Below are positions 32,641-44,279 of a stretch of 64,000 nt of DNA, piece after piece. The stretch is from Nageia nagi (lineage: Eukaryota > Pinophyta). The stretch covers positions 20,956,001 to 21,020,000 of the forward strand of contig JBITNC010000002.1 of NCBI GenBank assembly GCA_050084985.1, in the 5' to 3' direction. The position numbers and the translations under genes were made by a program. Under the pieces are notes generated by a model that saw only the letters and a list, made by a program, of their open reading frames with translations, was not told the DNA's origin and did not search any database. How positions within the stretch are numbered: position 1 is the first letter of the stretch; every line of letters starts with the position of its first letter.

Positions 32641-33760
32641 CTATGCATGATATTTGACTTACATCTAGTTGCCTTATGACCATATTGATTACATTTACAA
32701 TAATAACTAGAAAAAATATTGTTATAAACAAAATGAGATACATGAAAGCTATATTTTACTTGTTCTAGTTTGTTGTAGTTTTTATTTGTTACCTTATTTG
32801 ATCTTATGGCTAACTAGATTATTGCTATTGATTTGTTGCTTCTTGAGATCTTCTTCTCTTAATATATGGTCTTTTATGCTTCTATTGTTTGTTAGCCTTT
32901 TGTCTTATGCTTCCTTTGTTTTATGCAAGTAGCTTTGATGATCCAACTTTATTCTCATTTTTCCTTGCATTAATAGCATTGGAGTTCTTCTTCGTAACTT
33001 TGGAGGATAAATGTTATTCTACATCATATCCAAGACTACATTTTATCTTGGGGTCTCTTTGTTGTCTCAACATAGAATTCAACAACCTTGTGCTATTCTC
33101 AAACTTAAGGCTTATATTCATCTTCTAATTGTCTTCATCTTGTTGCTTTTTCAATGATATAATTTCCTCTTCTAGTTTGCAGCAAACAGTATTTTTCTTA
33201 TTGATCTATAATTGAAGACCTTCTTCAACTCTCCTAGATTCTTGTATTTGTAACTTTAGATCATCAACCACTTTTTTGATTTCTTCCTCATGTTTGCTAG
33301 ACTTCTTGAGATGATCTCAAAGATTCTTGTATCTTTTGAGTTATCTTAAGTTATTTTCTCAAGCCAATAAGCTCTTCATCAAACTCACTATAAGCTTTAG
33401 CACTATTAGTGGCTTGTGATTTTTGATCTTCTTCTATACTCTTAGACTTTTGAATTTGTATGCAGAGGTATTAAAATTGATTACCGTATTCATCTAACTT
33501 CTTGGAAATCCCTTTTATTCATTTCCCTTTCTTTATCAAACTCTTCAAGAATCATGATCAGTTCTCCTTCTAGATCTAGTTCAACCTCAAGCTCTTTATC
33601 AAAATATTTTTCTTCTCTAATTTCTATAGCATCTATTATAAATAGTTCACTTAGTTCTTTAATCAGTGCAATCATGGATATGAGTTTTTCATTGGATACT
33701 TTTGATTGTAATTGAGAATATTCTTCAGGTTGTACCTTAGCTGATTGATGGTCTTTCTTT
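32641..33760 (-). pseudogene. copia-type gag relic with zinc knuckle and coiled coil, unit A
   Basis: On the minus strand at about 32,660-32,706 the sequence reads YYCKCNQYGHKATRCKS, a degraded CxxCxxxxGHxxxxC knuckle with the first cysteine lost. Further right is the counterpart of the 47,901-48,152 reading with KFENSTRLLNSML, and 33,490-33,675 gives an acidic heptad-like coil (ELEVELDLEGELIMILEEF). This order is seen in gag-type polyproteins of some plant copia elements. Polymerase is absent here. Confidence 0.65.
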
Positions 33761-33779
33761 GATCATTTCCTTTTTCTTA

Positions 33780-34117
33780 CATAATAACATTAATAGGGGG
33801 ATGAATTAATGTGTTATATTTTAAAACCTCAAATCTTCTACTTATAAAATTGAATCCATATAATATAAAAACTAAAACAAACCAAATCAACATAAGCACA
33901 TCAAGGAAACATCACACAACATAAGATATAATGAGGTTTACCAATATGGCTATATATCTAGAGAAGAATACTTGGATCATGGTCCAAATCTAGCCCTTGT
34001 AAAGTCCCAACTTTACAATCAGTTACTAGCACCAATTGGAAGGAGCACCAAGCCCTACTTTACTAGCATCTATCAAAAGGAGCATTAACACGTACTTTAC
34101 TAGCATTAATCTCTCAT
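33780..34117. repeat. LTR-like repeat next to copia gag relic, unit A
   Basis: Contains the dispersed motif also seen at 12,200-12,335: ATCACACAACATAAGATATA, GAGGTTTACCAATATGG and TTGGATCATGGTCCAAAT. It lies immediately upstream of the minus-strand gag relic, where a 5' LTR or leader would be expected. Ends not defined. Confidence 0.5.
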
Positions 34118-35786
34118 GGAAAAGTATAAGGAAGTCATGGTGTTCATTGATAGAAAATAAATAGCTTTTTATTATTTATGTTGAACAAGCATAGAATTAT
34201 GAATGATTGATATTGCATGAGTTATTTTTAACATTTTTGAATGCTTAGTGAATCTTGGAGCTTAGCTTTTGGAAGTTTTATATAACTTGAGCTTTTGGTT
34301 TTATTTTGCTTTTATGTTTGCATGTAGCATGTAGATTGAAATTTGTCATGTTTAGGAAACATGTTTTATGATTTTATTAGTACTACTATGAAACTAAACA
34401 AAAAAATACAAAAACATTTAATTTATTACTCAAATATTAATAATATAATATCGATAAAAAAAATTAAAAAAAAGTTGTGCAAAAAAATGATTGCATTATA
34501 ATCAATAAAAGTAAAACATGTAGAATTTACATAAGGTTATATTGAAGAAGTAGGGATAACAATTTTTTAGAAAGAGTATATACAATTCTTGGATTACACT
34601 AATTTTTATATAAATGAGCATATGTTCATCTATATCACTTTGTAGATATCAATGAAGTATTTTATTGCTCTTTTTTTGTTAGTCAAGTAATATCATTGTA
34701 TTCTTTATGAGTTTTCTCCCATTAAAGGGATAACATCATTGGAATTTTATCAAAGATATTTAATTATTATAATATTCATTTCACTTCAAACTCTATCAAC
34801 TAACACATTTGTTAAGGTCACTTTTGGATATTAAAATATATTTCTATTTCATATGAAAAATTTACATAAATTATCTTGTAAATATTAAAGGGACCTTCAA
34901 ATAGCCATATAGAATTTTCTAATGACCTACTACAGTTGTCTGTTCCATAATAGATGTTAATATAATTTACCTTTACATTTTATTTAGTTATTCCAATTTT
35001 CATTTCACATCAAATAACATCGACTAACACATTCGTTAGGACATGTAAAAGATTATTTAAACTAGATTGATACTTTAGATTGATAACACTATATCTAGGA
35101 AAAATATTATTATTAATATAAGAAATATATTATTTCCTTTAATTTGGCTAAAATAGTTTTTAAAATATATAAAAAAATATTTTATGTAACTTAGTAGTTT
35201 AATTTGAGGCCATTTTATATCAGAAAAAAATGTTGATTATTTTAGATATACAATATTATTTGACTTAAAAATCCTAAAATTAACACCATATGACAACATA
35301 TATCCATTCATACCATTGATGTTATTACGTTTTACTTAATGGTACCTAACTATTATCCTATGATTTTGGTTTTTTTCACTCTCCTCCAAAAATATTGACA
35401 TTGAATACAATTTTACAAATCATAGTACATAAAAGATACATTGAGACTTGTGATAATTTAAATTTAAATTTATAAAAATAAATACAAAGTATAAATATCC
35501 CTATATTTCTATTATATTTTTTATAAACATCATATAATCTTCTTATATTTTCAATATACATTTTAATGATCCTCATAACTAAAATCTTATTATTTAATAA
35601 TTTCTATTTCTATCTAATATTATACTATACTATTATCATTCATAATATATTATTTGAATTTAGAGAGAGATGAAGATTTAAGAAAGAAATTGAGAAAAGT
35701 ATAAAGATTTAGATTATAAAAATAATTAAAGTGTTTCTTGTACTATTTCATATATTACAAAATAAGATCTCTAGTAATTGAAAGCA
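34118..35786. repeat. Repeat R, first copy of unit A
   Basis: Starts with AAGTATAAGGAAGTCATGG, which equals 26,191 and onward (the gag-like remnant), jumps at about 34,149 to the equivalent of 26,451, and continues to the equivalent of 27,080. It is therefore a copy of the EXLA downstream flank, with 1 kb more than the copy at 26,451. Confidence 0.8.
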
Positions 35787-35893
35787 TGAGCATAATATCA
35801 TAGGGATTTAGACTTATGCCTAGATGAAGATGTATTTCATCAATAACAACTATCCATGAGATCAATTTCATGGATCTATAAGCCAACATCATG
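35787..35893 (-). pseudogene. EXLA: EXLA 3' end fragment, unit A
   Basis: Matches 27,635-27,739, the last part of EXLA exon 5 with its stop and the first bases beyond it; shared text includes AACTATCCATGAGATCAATT and ATGGATCT-TAAGCCAACATCAT. Homology ends abruptly at about 35,893 inside the exon. It is a truncated second EXLA copy with no upstream exons. Confidence 0.85.
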
Positions 35894-36389
35894 TTGAAGA
35901 TTTTGAAAAGAAGAGAACAAATAATGTGTATAGTAAGAGCACAGCAAGGCTAACCATAGGCAGAATAAATAATGAGATAAATTTGGAGACCAAAATATTG
36001 TATTATAGAGAAGTAAAATTTTTACAAGGCTCTCTTACAGCTAAAAGGAAAACATACATAGTAATTTACTCTACTCCTCCATCATCTAATTTATGCATGG
36101 GCTATCTAATATTATATGCTTGTTACTTGGTCAAAGTACAATTAAATGCAGCATAGCTCCATTCACACATTCTATCATCCTTTCTATAAAGTAGATGGAG
36201 CCCATGAGCTTGTATGCATAATGTTTGAAACACATTAAGTGGTTGTAGAAGGTAGATCAACCATTTTTGTACAAAAATGTTAATGTCAATGTTTTGAAAC
36301 TAGTGTTAGTAGTTGAGCATTTAATTTTGAGGAAGAAATCCTTTATACAAACATTTTTAGTGTAAATCTAGGTTTCAATACAAGAGGGA
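35894..36389 (+). other. Unassigned segment with a 76-codon open reading, unit A
   Basis: An open reading at 35,926-36,156 starts MYSKSTARLTIGRINNEI. The sequence is repeated at 50,894-51,397 but the reading is broken there, which argues against a selected gene. It ends in AAGAGGGA next to the copia LTR. Family not recognised. Confidence 0.35.
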
Positions 36390-37094
36390 TGTGATAGCAT
36401 AATAAGTCCCATGATTTGAGCTTTAAAATGGTGATGTCACTCACCAAAATTGGTGGGTGTTATCACTTTCTACAACTTAGAAGGCAAAAATAGTTACTAG
36501 GGTTTGTTGTTACCCAGAAGAGATAGAGTCCAAAAAAGATACCCCAAAAGTGCAAGATAGAGAAAAATGATCATAGCCTAGAGAAGACTTGATTAGAGAA
36601 TAAGTCCCAAAATGTGGTAGCACCCCAAGTTAATGAAGCCCAAAATAAATAAGTCTTGGTGAACAAATTTAGAAACAATCCTTCGAGTCTAGGAGGTAAT
36701 ATTTGGTAGCGTTAAGTCCTTAAACTAGGGGGTTGTTACTTCCCAAAGTGAAGATGTCCTATGGGTATGGTGAAGAAATAGTGCCCTAAGTCTAACATAT
36801 GGGGCTAATAAATAACACCGAGAATGAAGATAGAAATAATGCCTAGTAGATTGGTGATAATTCTTGGATGTGAATAGAGCTCATAGAATAAAAAAATATC
36901 ACCCAGAGTAGGTGTAGCTATCTCCTAGGAATAGAGATTAATTATTTTCAATTACCCCCTTAATCTCTAAGACAAAATGAGAACACTTTCTCTATTTTCC
37001 AAAAAACATAAATACAAAGAAAAACAAAGTTAAAGACATATGCAATATATACAAAGTCTAACCAATATGCTGAGTTAGTCAAGATTCACCAACA
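36390..37094 (-). repeat. 3' LTR of copia element, unit A
   Basis: The plus strand begins TGTGATAGCAT and ends ATTCACCAACA; on the minus strand this is TGTTGGTG...CTATCACA. It is directly preceded on the minus strand by the polypurine run AGGGGGAGAA (37,095-37,104). The equivalent LTR is at 51,398-52,097. Confidence 0.8.
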
Positions 37095-40000
37095 TTCTCC
37101 CCCTAAATGTTTAATTTTTGGACTCCAAGTTGGTTCCAAAGTTAGCAAAAATGATCCTTGGGTAATGGATTTATAAATATGTTTGTAATTTAAGCATTAG
37201 TAAGATTTTGATGAAATTGGATAAAGCCATCTTCAACTAAATCTCTCATAAAGTGATGGCATATATCAATGTGATTTGTCCTGCTATGAAATATAAGATT
37301 CTTGGTAATGGAAATCATGCTGAGATTCATAATGTACTGAAATAGGGAGCTCAATATTCATGCTCAAATATTCAAATAGATGGGTAAGCTAAATGGCTTA
37401 TGTGCAAATGGTGAAGGCAACAATATACTCATCTTCTATTGATGAAAGTGCAACAATGGGTTGCTTCTTGCTGCTCCATGAAACTAAAGATTATCCAAAT
37501 AAGGATCCATATCCTAACCTACCCTTCTTATCAATAAGACATCCAACCTAATCAACATCTATACAGGCTTGTAATATTGCTTGATTTGATGATTTATATC
37601 GGAGCCCATATTGACATGTAACACTCACATAGCTTAGGATTTGCTTAGTTGCAATCTAATGCATCTAGTGTGGTGAGTGCATGAATTAAGCTACTTTACT
37701 GATAACAAATATGATATCCAATCTGGTAGTAATGAGATACATAAGGGTACCAATTAAGAATCAATACATAATGGCATCAACATGTGGAGAGGAGTCTTCC
37801 TTCAATAGCTTGGCTCTAACAATAGCTAGTGTATCAACAAGGTTTCATCTTTTCATCTTGAAGTAGGCCAGCATATCTTCCATATATTTGGATTGAGTGA
37901 TCAAAATTTCACTAGAGGATTGCTTGACTTGTAGGCCAAGAAAATAATTCATCTCTCCAAGATCACTTATCTCAAATTCACTGATCATAACATTCTTGAA
38001 TTGGTCTATCATAGCATCAGAGGTACTAGTAAAAATGATATCATCAATATACAAGTATAGAATAAAGAAGTTGCTACCTTTAACTTTTGTGTATAGTTTA
38101 CTTTTCATTGAGAATCTTTGAGAACTATTTTTTTGAAGATAACCATCAATTTGAGCTTATCATTCCCAAGGTGCTTGTTTAAGGCCATAGAGAGCCTTTA
38201 TGAGTTTATACACCTTTTTGCTTGATCATGAATAATAAATCCTTTAGGATGATTAACATAAATAACCTCATTTAGATATCCATTAAGAAAGGTAGATTTG
38301 ACATCCATCTGATTAACTATCAATCCAAAATGAGAGGAAATTGCAAGCAGAGATCTTACAGTCTCTAGCTTGGCCACCAGTGTAAAGGTTTCATTATAAT
38401 CTATCCCTTCCTTTCAAGCATATCCTTTAGCAACTAGATGAGCTTTATGTTTTGAAATACTTCCATCAGGATTATGCTTCAATTTTTAAATCCACTTGAC
38501 AACAATTACCTTTTTCTCTTTAGGAGAAGGTACAAGCTCCTAGGTGTTATACTTTTAGATTTGCTCAATCTCATCCTCTATATCTTTCTTCCAATCCTCA
38601 TTAGCAATAGCTTTAGTATATGAGGAAGGCTCAACAAATGAATCCATTAATGCATAAGAGATATTTACCTCTTGATGTTTAGCTCTAGTTTATGATTAAG
38701 TCATTATTTTATTGAGCTCTTTAGCTAGCATCAATGATGAAGGATGATAGTAGTCATTTGTCCACTTATTCTTGGCTGGTGGAGAATGAGTAGTAGGGGA
38801 TTGATTTAGTTGTGCCTAATGTGGTGAGCTAGTGGATGGTGAAGATGGTTGTGAAGGTTGAGGAGGAGGTGTAGTAGTGTGAGAAGGTTCACCATCTTCA
38901 TCAAATTGGAAGTCAGTAGTGTTATCTTCAACACCATTTTCTTGAGTATTTATGTATCCTTAAAAAAATCACTTCTCTATTGATGTGTATCTTACCAGTT
39001 AGTGGATCATAACACCAAACCAAGCTTCATAAGGGGTGGTATCCTTTAAAACTTGAGTGGGACACCTATTTAGAATATAAATAATAACATGCATTGCTTC
39101 ACCCCAAAAACTAGTGGGATGGTCCTTTTCTTTTATCATGCATTAAGCCATCTCAACAACTATCTGGTTTTTCTATTTAGCAACTCCATTCTATCATGGA
39201 GTGTAGGTAGTTGTATACTACCTAACAATGCGATGCTAATGGCATAAGTTCTTAAATTCATTATAAATGAATTATCCTCCTCTATCAATTCTAAACTTGT
39301 TGATAAAATAGCTAGTTTATTTTTCAACAGGAGACTTAAATTTAACAAAACTCTCAAAGGAGTCAAACTTGTTTTTTAGTAAATAAAGCTAGCTCATCCT
39401 AGAAAACTCATCAGTAAAGATGAGCATATATCTTGACTTACCACCTTGGGTAGGAGTTTGCATTGGTCCACACAAGTATGCATGCACCAACTGAAGAGGG
39501 TACTTAGCCTTTTATTGGTGCTTTGAAAACTTCACTCTATGTTACTTGCCTACAACACAACTTTCATAGACCTCACTAGGTGTATGGGAGATAGTAGGAA
39601 GGCCTCTTACCAATTTGTGCATACCATTTAATGAGTGAAAGTTTAAATGACCAAATCTCCTATACCATAACCAGGTAGAGTCAATGGAATATTTTAAACA
39701 ACTTGTTTTAGGTGTCATCCTAAGCATATACATCCTATTTTTAGTCATATGGATGGTGGCTATAAGCTGGTTATTGGCCTCTTTTACTATGGTGCACCCT
39801 TTCCTTTTGAAGGTGGTAATATAACCCCTTATACTAAGTTGGCTAATACCTAGCATATTGTGCTTAAGGCCAAGAACAAAGAGAGTGCTATGCATATAAA
39901 CTATCTTACCAGCTTTAGACTTAAAGGTAATAGTTCCTCTACTATGGATGTTGGCACTTTGTTGTCACCAAACCTAACTTGGCCTATGACAAAGGTATCA

Positions 40001-40811
40001 ACATTAATAAATAAGGCTTTGTTTCCAATCATGTGGATAGAGCAATCATTATCTAGGTACCATACATCTTCTTCTTTAGCCTAGAAACTACTACAAGTGA
40101 GGAACATGATGCACTAGGCTTGATCTTCAACATACTAAGCTTTGAAATGGGAATTATTCTTCTAGCAATGAGATTCTATGTGACTATCTTTGTTATAGAA
40201 GTCACAATGTCTAGGGGTATCATTTTATGATCTTCACTGAGAACAGCCTCTTCCATGACCTCTTCTACCTCTACCTTGGCCATTGCTTCTTCCTCATGGT
40301 GATCCACCTCTTCTATGAGAGTATGAAGAAGAACTAGGGGTTGATGAAGAGGACTCTTAGCCCTTCATTATTAATTATGGTTGGAAAGCTTGGTTAATAG
40401 ACTCAACTCTATTGCTAATTTAATACTCATAGGCAGTTAAACTACCTTGTAACTCTGTAAGCATGAGTTGGGATAGGTCCTTTACTTCTTCAATGGTAGT
40501 GGTGATGGGATCAAACCTTTTAGATAAGTTTTGGAGCACCTTTTCAACAATTTTGGTGTCTCCCATCTCTCCACTATGTGAATGGAGGGCATTTATGAGA
40601 TCTTAGATCTTGGAAAAGAAGAAACTTATATTTTCTTCCTCTCTCATATGGAGAGATTAAATCACCTTCCTTAAAATTAAGGGCTTTGCCACATGGACTT
40701 TAGCTGATCCTTTGTATGTAGTCTCCAAGATCTCCCATGCTTCCTTAGAATTCTTACACTGTAATTTTAGGGAAGATGGACACATCTATCCTAGATTGGA
40801 TGGAAAATAAT
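37095..40811 (-). pseudogene. Ty1-copia polyprotein, unit A, decayed
   Basis: On the minus strand, right to left: gag (about 40,380-40,800, including EVKDLSQLMLTELQ), knuckle region (40,160-40,330), protease and pre-integrase (39,542-40,080, with LKHNMLGISQLSIRGY and WLWYRRFGHLNFHSL), integrase core (39,160-39,370), reverse transcriptase (37,845-38,560, with FILYLYIDDIIFTS; the YxDD catalytic motif is intact), RNase H (37,100-37,500). The gag-PR-IN-RT-RH order is that of copia. Many stops break it. There is no 5' LTR: the right side changes at 40,812 to LINE sequence. Confidence 0.85.
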
Positions 40812-40945
40812 ACCTAGCCTTCCTCATCCCATTCCAAATCATAGAGCTGAATGGGAGATTGACTGTTGTGAAAAATATTTGATGATATAAGTCATCTAAA
40901 TATTTAAACTATAAGGTTTGATTCCATTGAGAATCAGATTCTTTG
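40812..40945 (-). mobile_element. LINE scrap joined to copia gag, unit A
   Basis: Matches 5,125-5,250 and 58,237-58,375 (for example TAGCCTTCCTCATCCCATTC and TGATTCCATTGAGAATCAG). The left junction is inside copia gag and the right junction runs straight into repeat R. Confidence 0.75.
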
Positions 40946-42235
40946 ATAGAAAATAAATAGCTTTCTATTATTTATCTTAAACAAGTATAGAAATATGGAT
41001 GATTGATATTGCATGAGCTATTTTTAACATTTTTGAATGCTTAGTGAATCTTGGAGGTTAGCTTTTGGAACTGTTATATGACCTAAAATTGTAGTTTTAG
41101 TTGGCTTTTATGTTTGCACATAGCATGTAGATTGAAATTTATGTCATGTTTAGGAAACATGTTTTACGATTTTATTGGTACTGCTATGAAACTAAACAAA
41201 AAAATAAAAAAAAAATTAATTTATTACTCAAAGATTGATAATATAATAGCGATAAAAAAATTAACAAAAAGTTATGCAAAAAAAAAAATGATTGCATTAT
41301 CATCAATAACATTAAAACATGTAGAATTTACATAAGGTTATATTGAAGAAGTAGGGATAACAATTTTTTAGAATGAGTATATACAATTCTTGGATTATAC
41401 TAATTTTTATATAAATGAGCATATGTTCATATATATCACTTTGTAGATATCAATGAAGTATTTTATTCCATTTCTCTTGTTAGTCAAGTAATATCATTGT
41501 ATTCTTTATGAGTTTTCTCCTATTAAAGGGATAACATCTTTGGATTTTTATCAAAAATATTTAATTATTATATTATTCATTGCACTTCAAACTATATCAA
41601 CTAACACATTTGTTAAGGTCACTTGCAGATATTAAAATATATTTCTATTTCATATGAAAACTTTACATAAATTATCTTGTAAATGGTAAAGGGACCTTCA
41701 AATAGCCATATAGAATTTTGTAGTGACCTACTATAGTTTTTCATCCCATAATAGATGTTAATATAAGTTACCTTTACATTTTATTTAGTTATTCCAACAT
41801 TCATTTTACATCAAATGACATCAACTACCACATTTGTTAGGACATGTAAAATATTATTTAAACTAGCTTGATATTTTAGATTGATGACACTATATATATG
41901 AAAATATTATTAATAATATAAAAAATATATCATTTCCTTTAATTTGGCTAAAATATTTTTTAAAATATATAAAAAAAATATTTTATATAACTTAATAGTT
42001 TAATTTGAAGCCATTTGATATGAGAAGAAAATGTTTGATGATTTTAGGTATACAATATTATTTAACTTACAACTACTAAAATTTAACACCATATGACAAC
42101 ATATATACATTCATACCATTGATGATATTGTGTTATACTTTATGATTTTTGTTTTTGTCACTCTCCTCCAAAAAGTTTGACATTGAATACAATTTTATAA
42201 ATCATAGTACACAAAAGATACATTGAGACTTATGA
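40946..42235. repeat. Repeat R, second copy of unit A
   Basis: Same orientation as 34,149-35,453 and colinear with it, from TGATAGAAAATAAATAG to ACATTGAGACTTATGA. It stops where LINE sequence (ATTCTACTAAGATTTG) begins. Confidence 0.85.
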
Positions 42236-42530
42236 TTAACATTGATTCTACTAAGATTTGTAATTTGAGGATGAAATTAATGGTTTCCAAGGGAGCATAT
42301 TGCAGAGGTCAATGTTGTATTCTTGGTGAGTAGAGGAATGGGCCATCCATATATGACTTAAGTAAACCCCTATATTATCCTAGACTGCATCTTTATAGTT
42401 GATTTTTCTTCAAACTATTCTATTATTATGTTTTATCCACAGGGACCATGATATCAAAATAGGGGTAGAATACCAAACTACTAAAGGTACATTCCTCTTA
42501 GTTGAAGGAGAACATGTTGAGGAACTAAAC
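42236..42530 (-). mobile_element. LINE 3' part, unit A (same LINE as at 1,236)
   Basis: Colinear with 1,236-1,555 and 57,341-57,640. It ends abruptly at a deletion that joins it to LTR sequence, removing the reverse transcriptase part kept in unit B. Confidence 0.8.
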
Positions 42531-43061
42531 TCAATGCTCTTAAATGCCCAATGTGGATGCCTAGGGATCATGTATACCCAACATGGGTGTCTAGAGGTCA
42601 TACATACCCAACGTAGTTGTCTAGATGCTACACATGGCCAAAATGGTTAATAGTCATACATGCCATCTTGATATCTTGAAGCCATACATGGATGCTTAAG
42701 TGTTATCATGGACTAACATGAGGGTCTGAGAGTTTCTCAAGGCTGGTATAAGTGTGCAAGTGCTCCCAAGTCAAATGTTAGGGGTATACATGATTATCCA
42801 TGTTAATGTACCATCCTAGGTGCTATACAAGACTTGGTATTCCTACAATAAATTATAAGGATCTCTAAGTGTACATACAATAATAAAATAACTAATCTTA
42901 ATCTTGGGAGGAAAACATCCCTCTTTGGGGTTCACAATGTAGGTCCAAATGGACCATTATTTTTTTATCCTAAGTAACTAATAATGTAAAAATAAAATAT
43001 TTATAAAGGAAACACTAAGGATACCAAATTTACTTATTTTTGTTCAAAAAAAGATGTTACA
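42531..43061 (-). repeat. Partial gypsy-like LTR, unit A
   Basis: Right part of the LTR seen in full at 58,899-60,288. It includes the minisatellite (42,545-42,740) and ends GATGTTACA next to the purine-rich tract (43,062 onward). The left 850 bp are lost with the deletion. Confidence 0.85.
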
Positions 43062-44046
43062 AAGCCTCCCCTCTCAAATTTCTTTTCCTCAAGCAATTGT
43101 AAAATACAAAAAAAACTTTTATTCCAAACATCCTTTGGTACATTTGTATGCATCAAATGAAAAATTCTTTAGGTAAAATACAACTTCAATATATCCCACC
43201 AATAAATTAGAAAATAAATTCCATATAACAATCATTGGAAAAGTATCTCTCATGTATAAATCATAAAAGTAATGTGCAATCCTTCTTTTGAAACTATTTT
43301 TAGCCATGTTAGTGGTGGAAAAAATACATGATATTTCTTAAGTATTAGTGCCTTCACTTTCATTTATATCAGCCTTCTCTATGTAATTTTGACCTCCATG
43401 TATTGCACTAAAAACCTTTAATATTGAAATAAGGTCATTTCCATCATGAGTAATCCACATTAAGCATAAAACTGTAGTCTTGAGCTCATATTTCACATGC
43501 AAACATTTTGATATAGAAATCCACATTAAGTACAAAAATGTAGTCTTGAACTCATAGTTTGCATACAAAAATTCTAATATAGCAATCCACATTAAGCACA
43601 AAAATACAGTCATGACCATTTGCAACAATTGTGAAATAATAGGGATAAAAGCATTATTCCATCTATGTGTTGTGATATCATCCTACAAAAATATAGGAAA
43701 AAAATAACTATGAGTGGAAACAAACAAGTCTCTTGTTCCCTATCAAGTTTCAAGCTCTTATTATACCCAATGTTGCATTTCTAGGCTCTACTTTTTTCTC
43801 ATTGTGTGGCTATATTACTTCCATCCCTTTATTTATCACTTGAGGATAATATTACTTGATTCCTTCCAAGGTACGAGCCTTACCATCAACTTTGAAACTC
43901 ATAGTTAGATTTCAATAATTGGTATGAATATCTCCCAATTCAAATAGCTATTGTACTCCCAAGATCATATGAGGATGTCCATCGAAGGGGTAGACATAAA
44001 TTTTCTATAGTTGTATAACCTTTCAATATTACCCCAAAATTTTAAC
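43062..44046 (-). mobile_element. Interior of gag-protease LTR element, unit A, cut by the tandem junction
   Basis: Colinear with 7,171-8,160 and 60,289-61,211. The sequence reaches TTTTAACCA at 44,046 and then switches to EXLA upstream DNA, while the other two copies continue into the protease. Confidence 0.85.
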
Positions 44047-44279
44047 CATACAGCCACACTTTTGGCATGACTAGCAAAGCCGGTAGCGGACTTGGATAAG
44101 CACGTGGAAGAACAGTTAAAAGGATATGGAGTTAGCTTGAAAACTCATTAAATATCATCAAGTCAAATAAAGCCGTTCACCAATCATAGTTGGGAAGAAT
44201 CGTTAAAAGGATATTGAACCTTAACTTGGGAAGATGGGAGTTAGCCACTTGGAGAACTTGTTTTGGCTTTGTAACACAG

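Larger units (their letters stand above)
29051..44046. repeat. Tandem duplication unit A (15.0 kb)
   Basis: Colinear with 44,047-61,211, offset about 14,996 at the left end, 15,001 at 38,108/53,109, and about 15,090 at 40,800. About nine bases in ten match in the stretches compared by eye. It starts in DNA upstream of EXLA and ends inside the gypsy-like element. It lacks about 2.1 kb (the counterpart of roughly 57,645-59,766). Confidence 0.92.

Noticed and set aside
34149-42235. Repeat R copies as the two LTRs of the enclosed copia element
   Set aside because: A separate 705-bp LTR with polypurine tract at 36,390-37,094 already fits the copia element. R lacks TG/CA ends, and a LINE scrap lies between R and gag.
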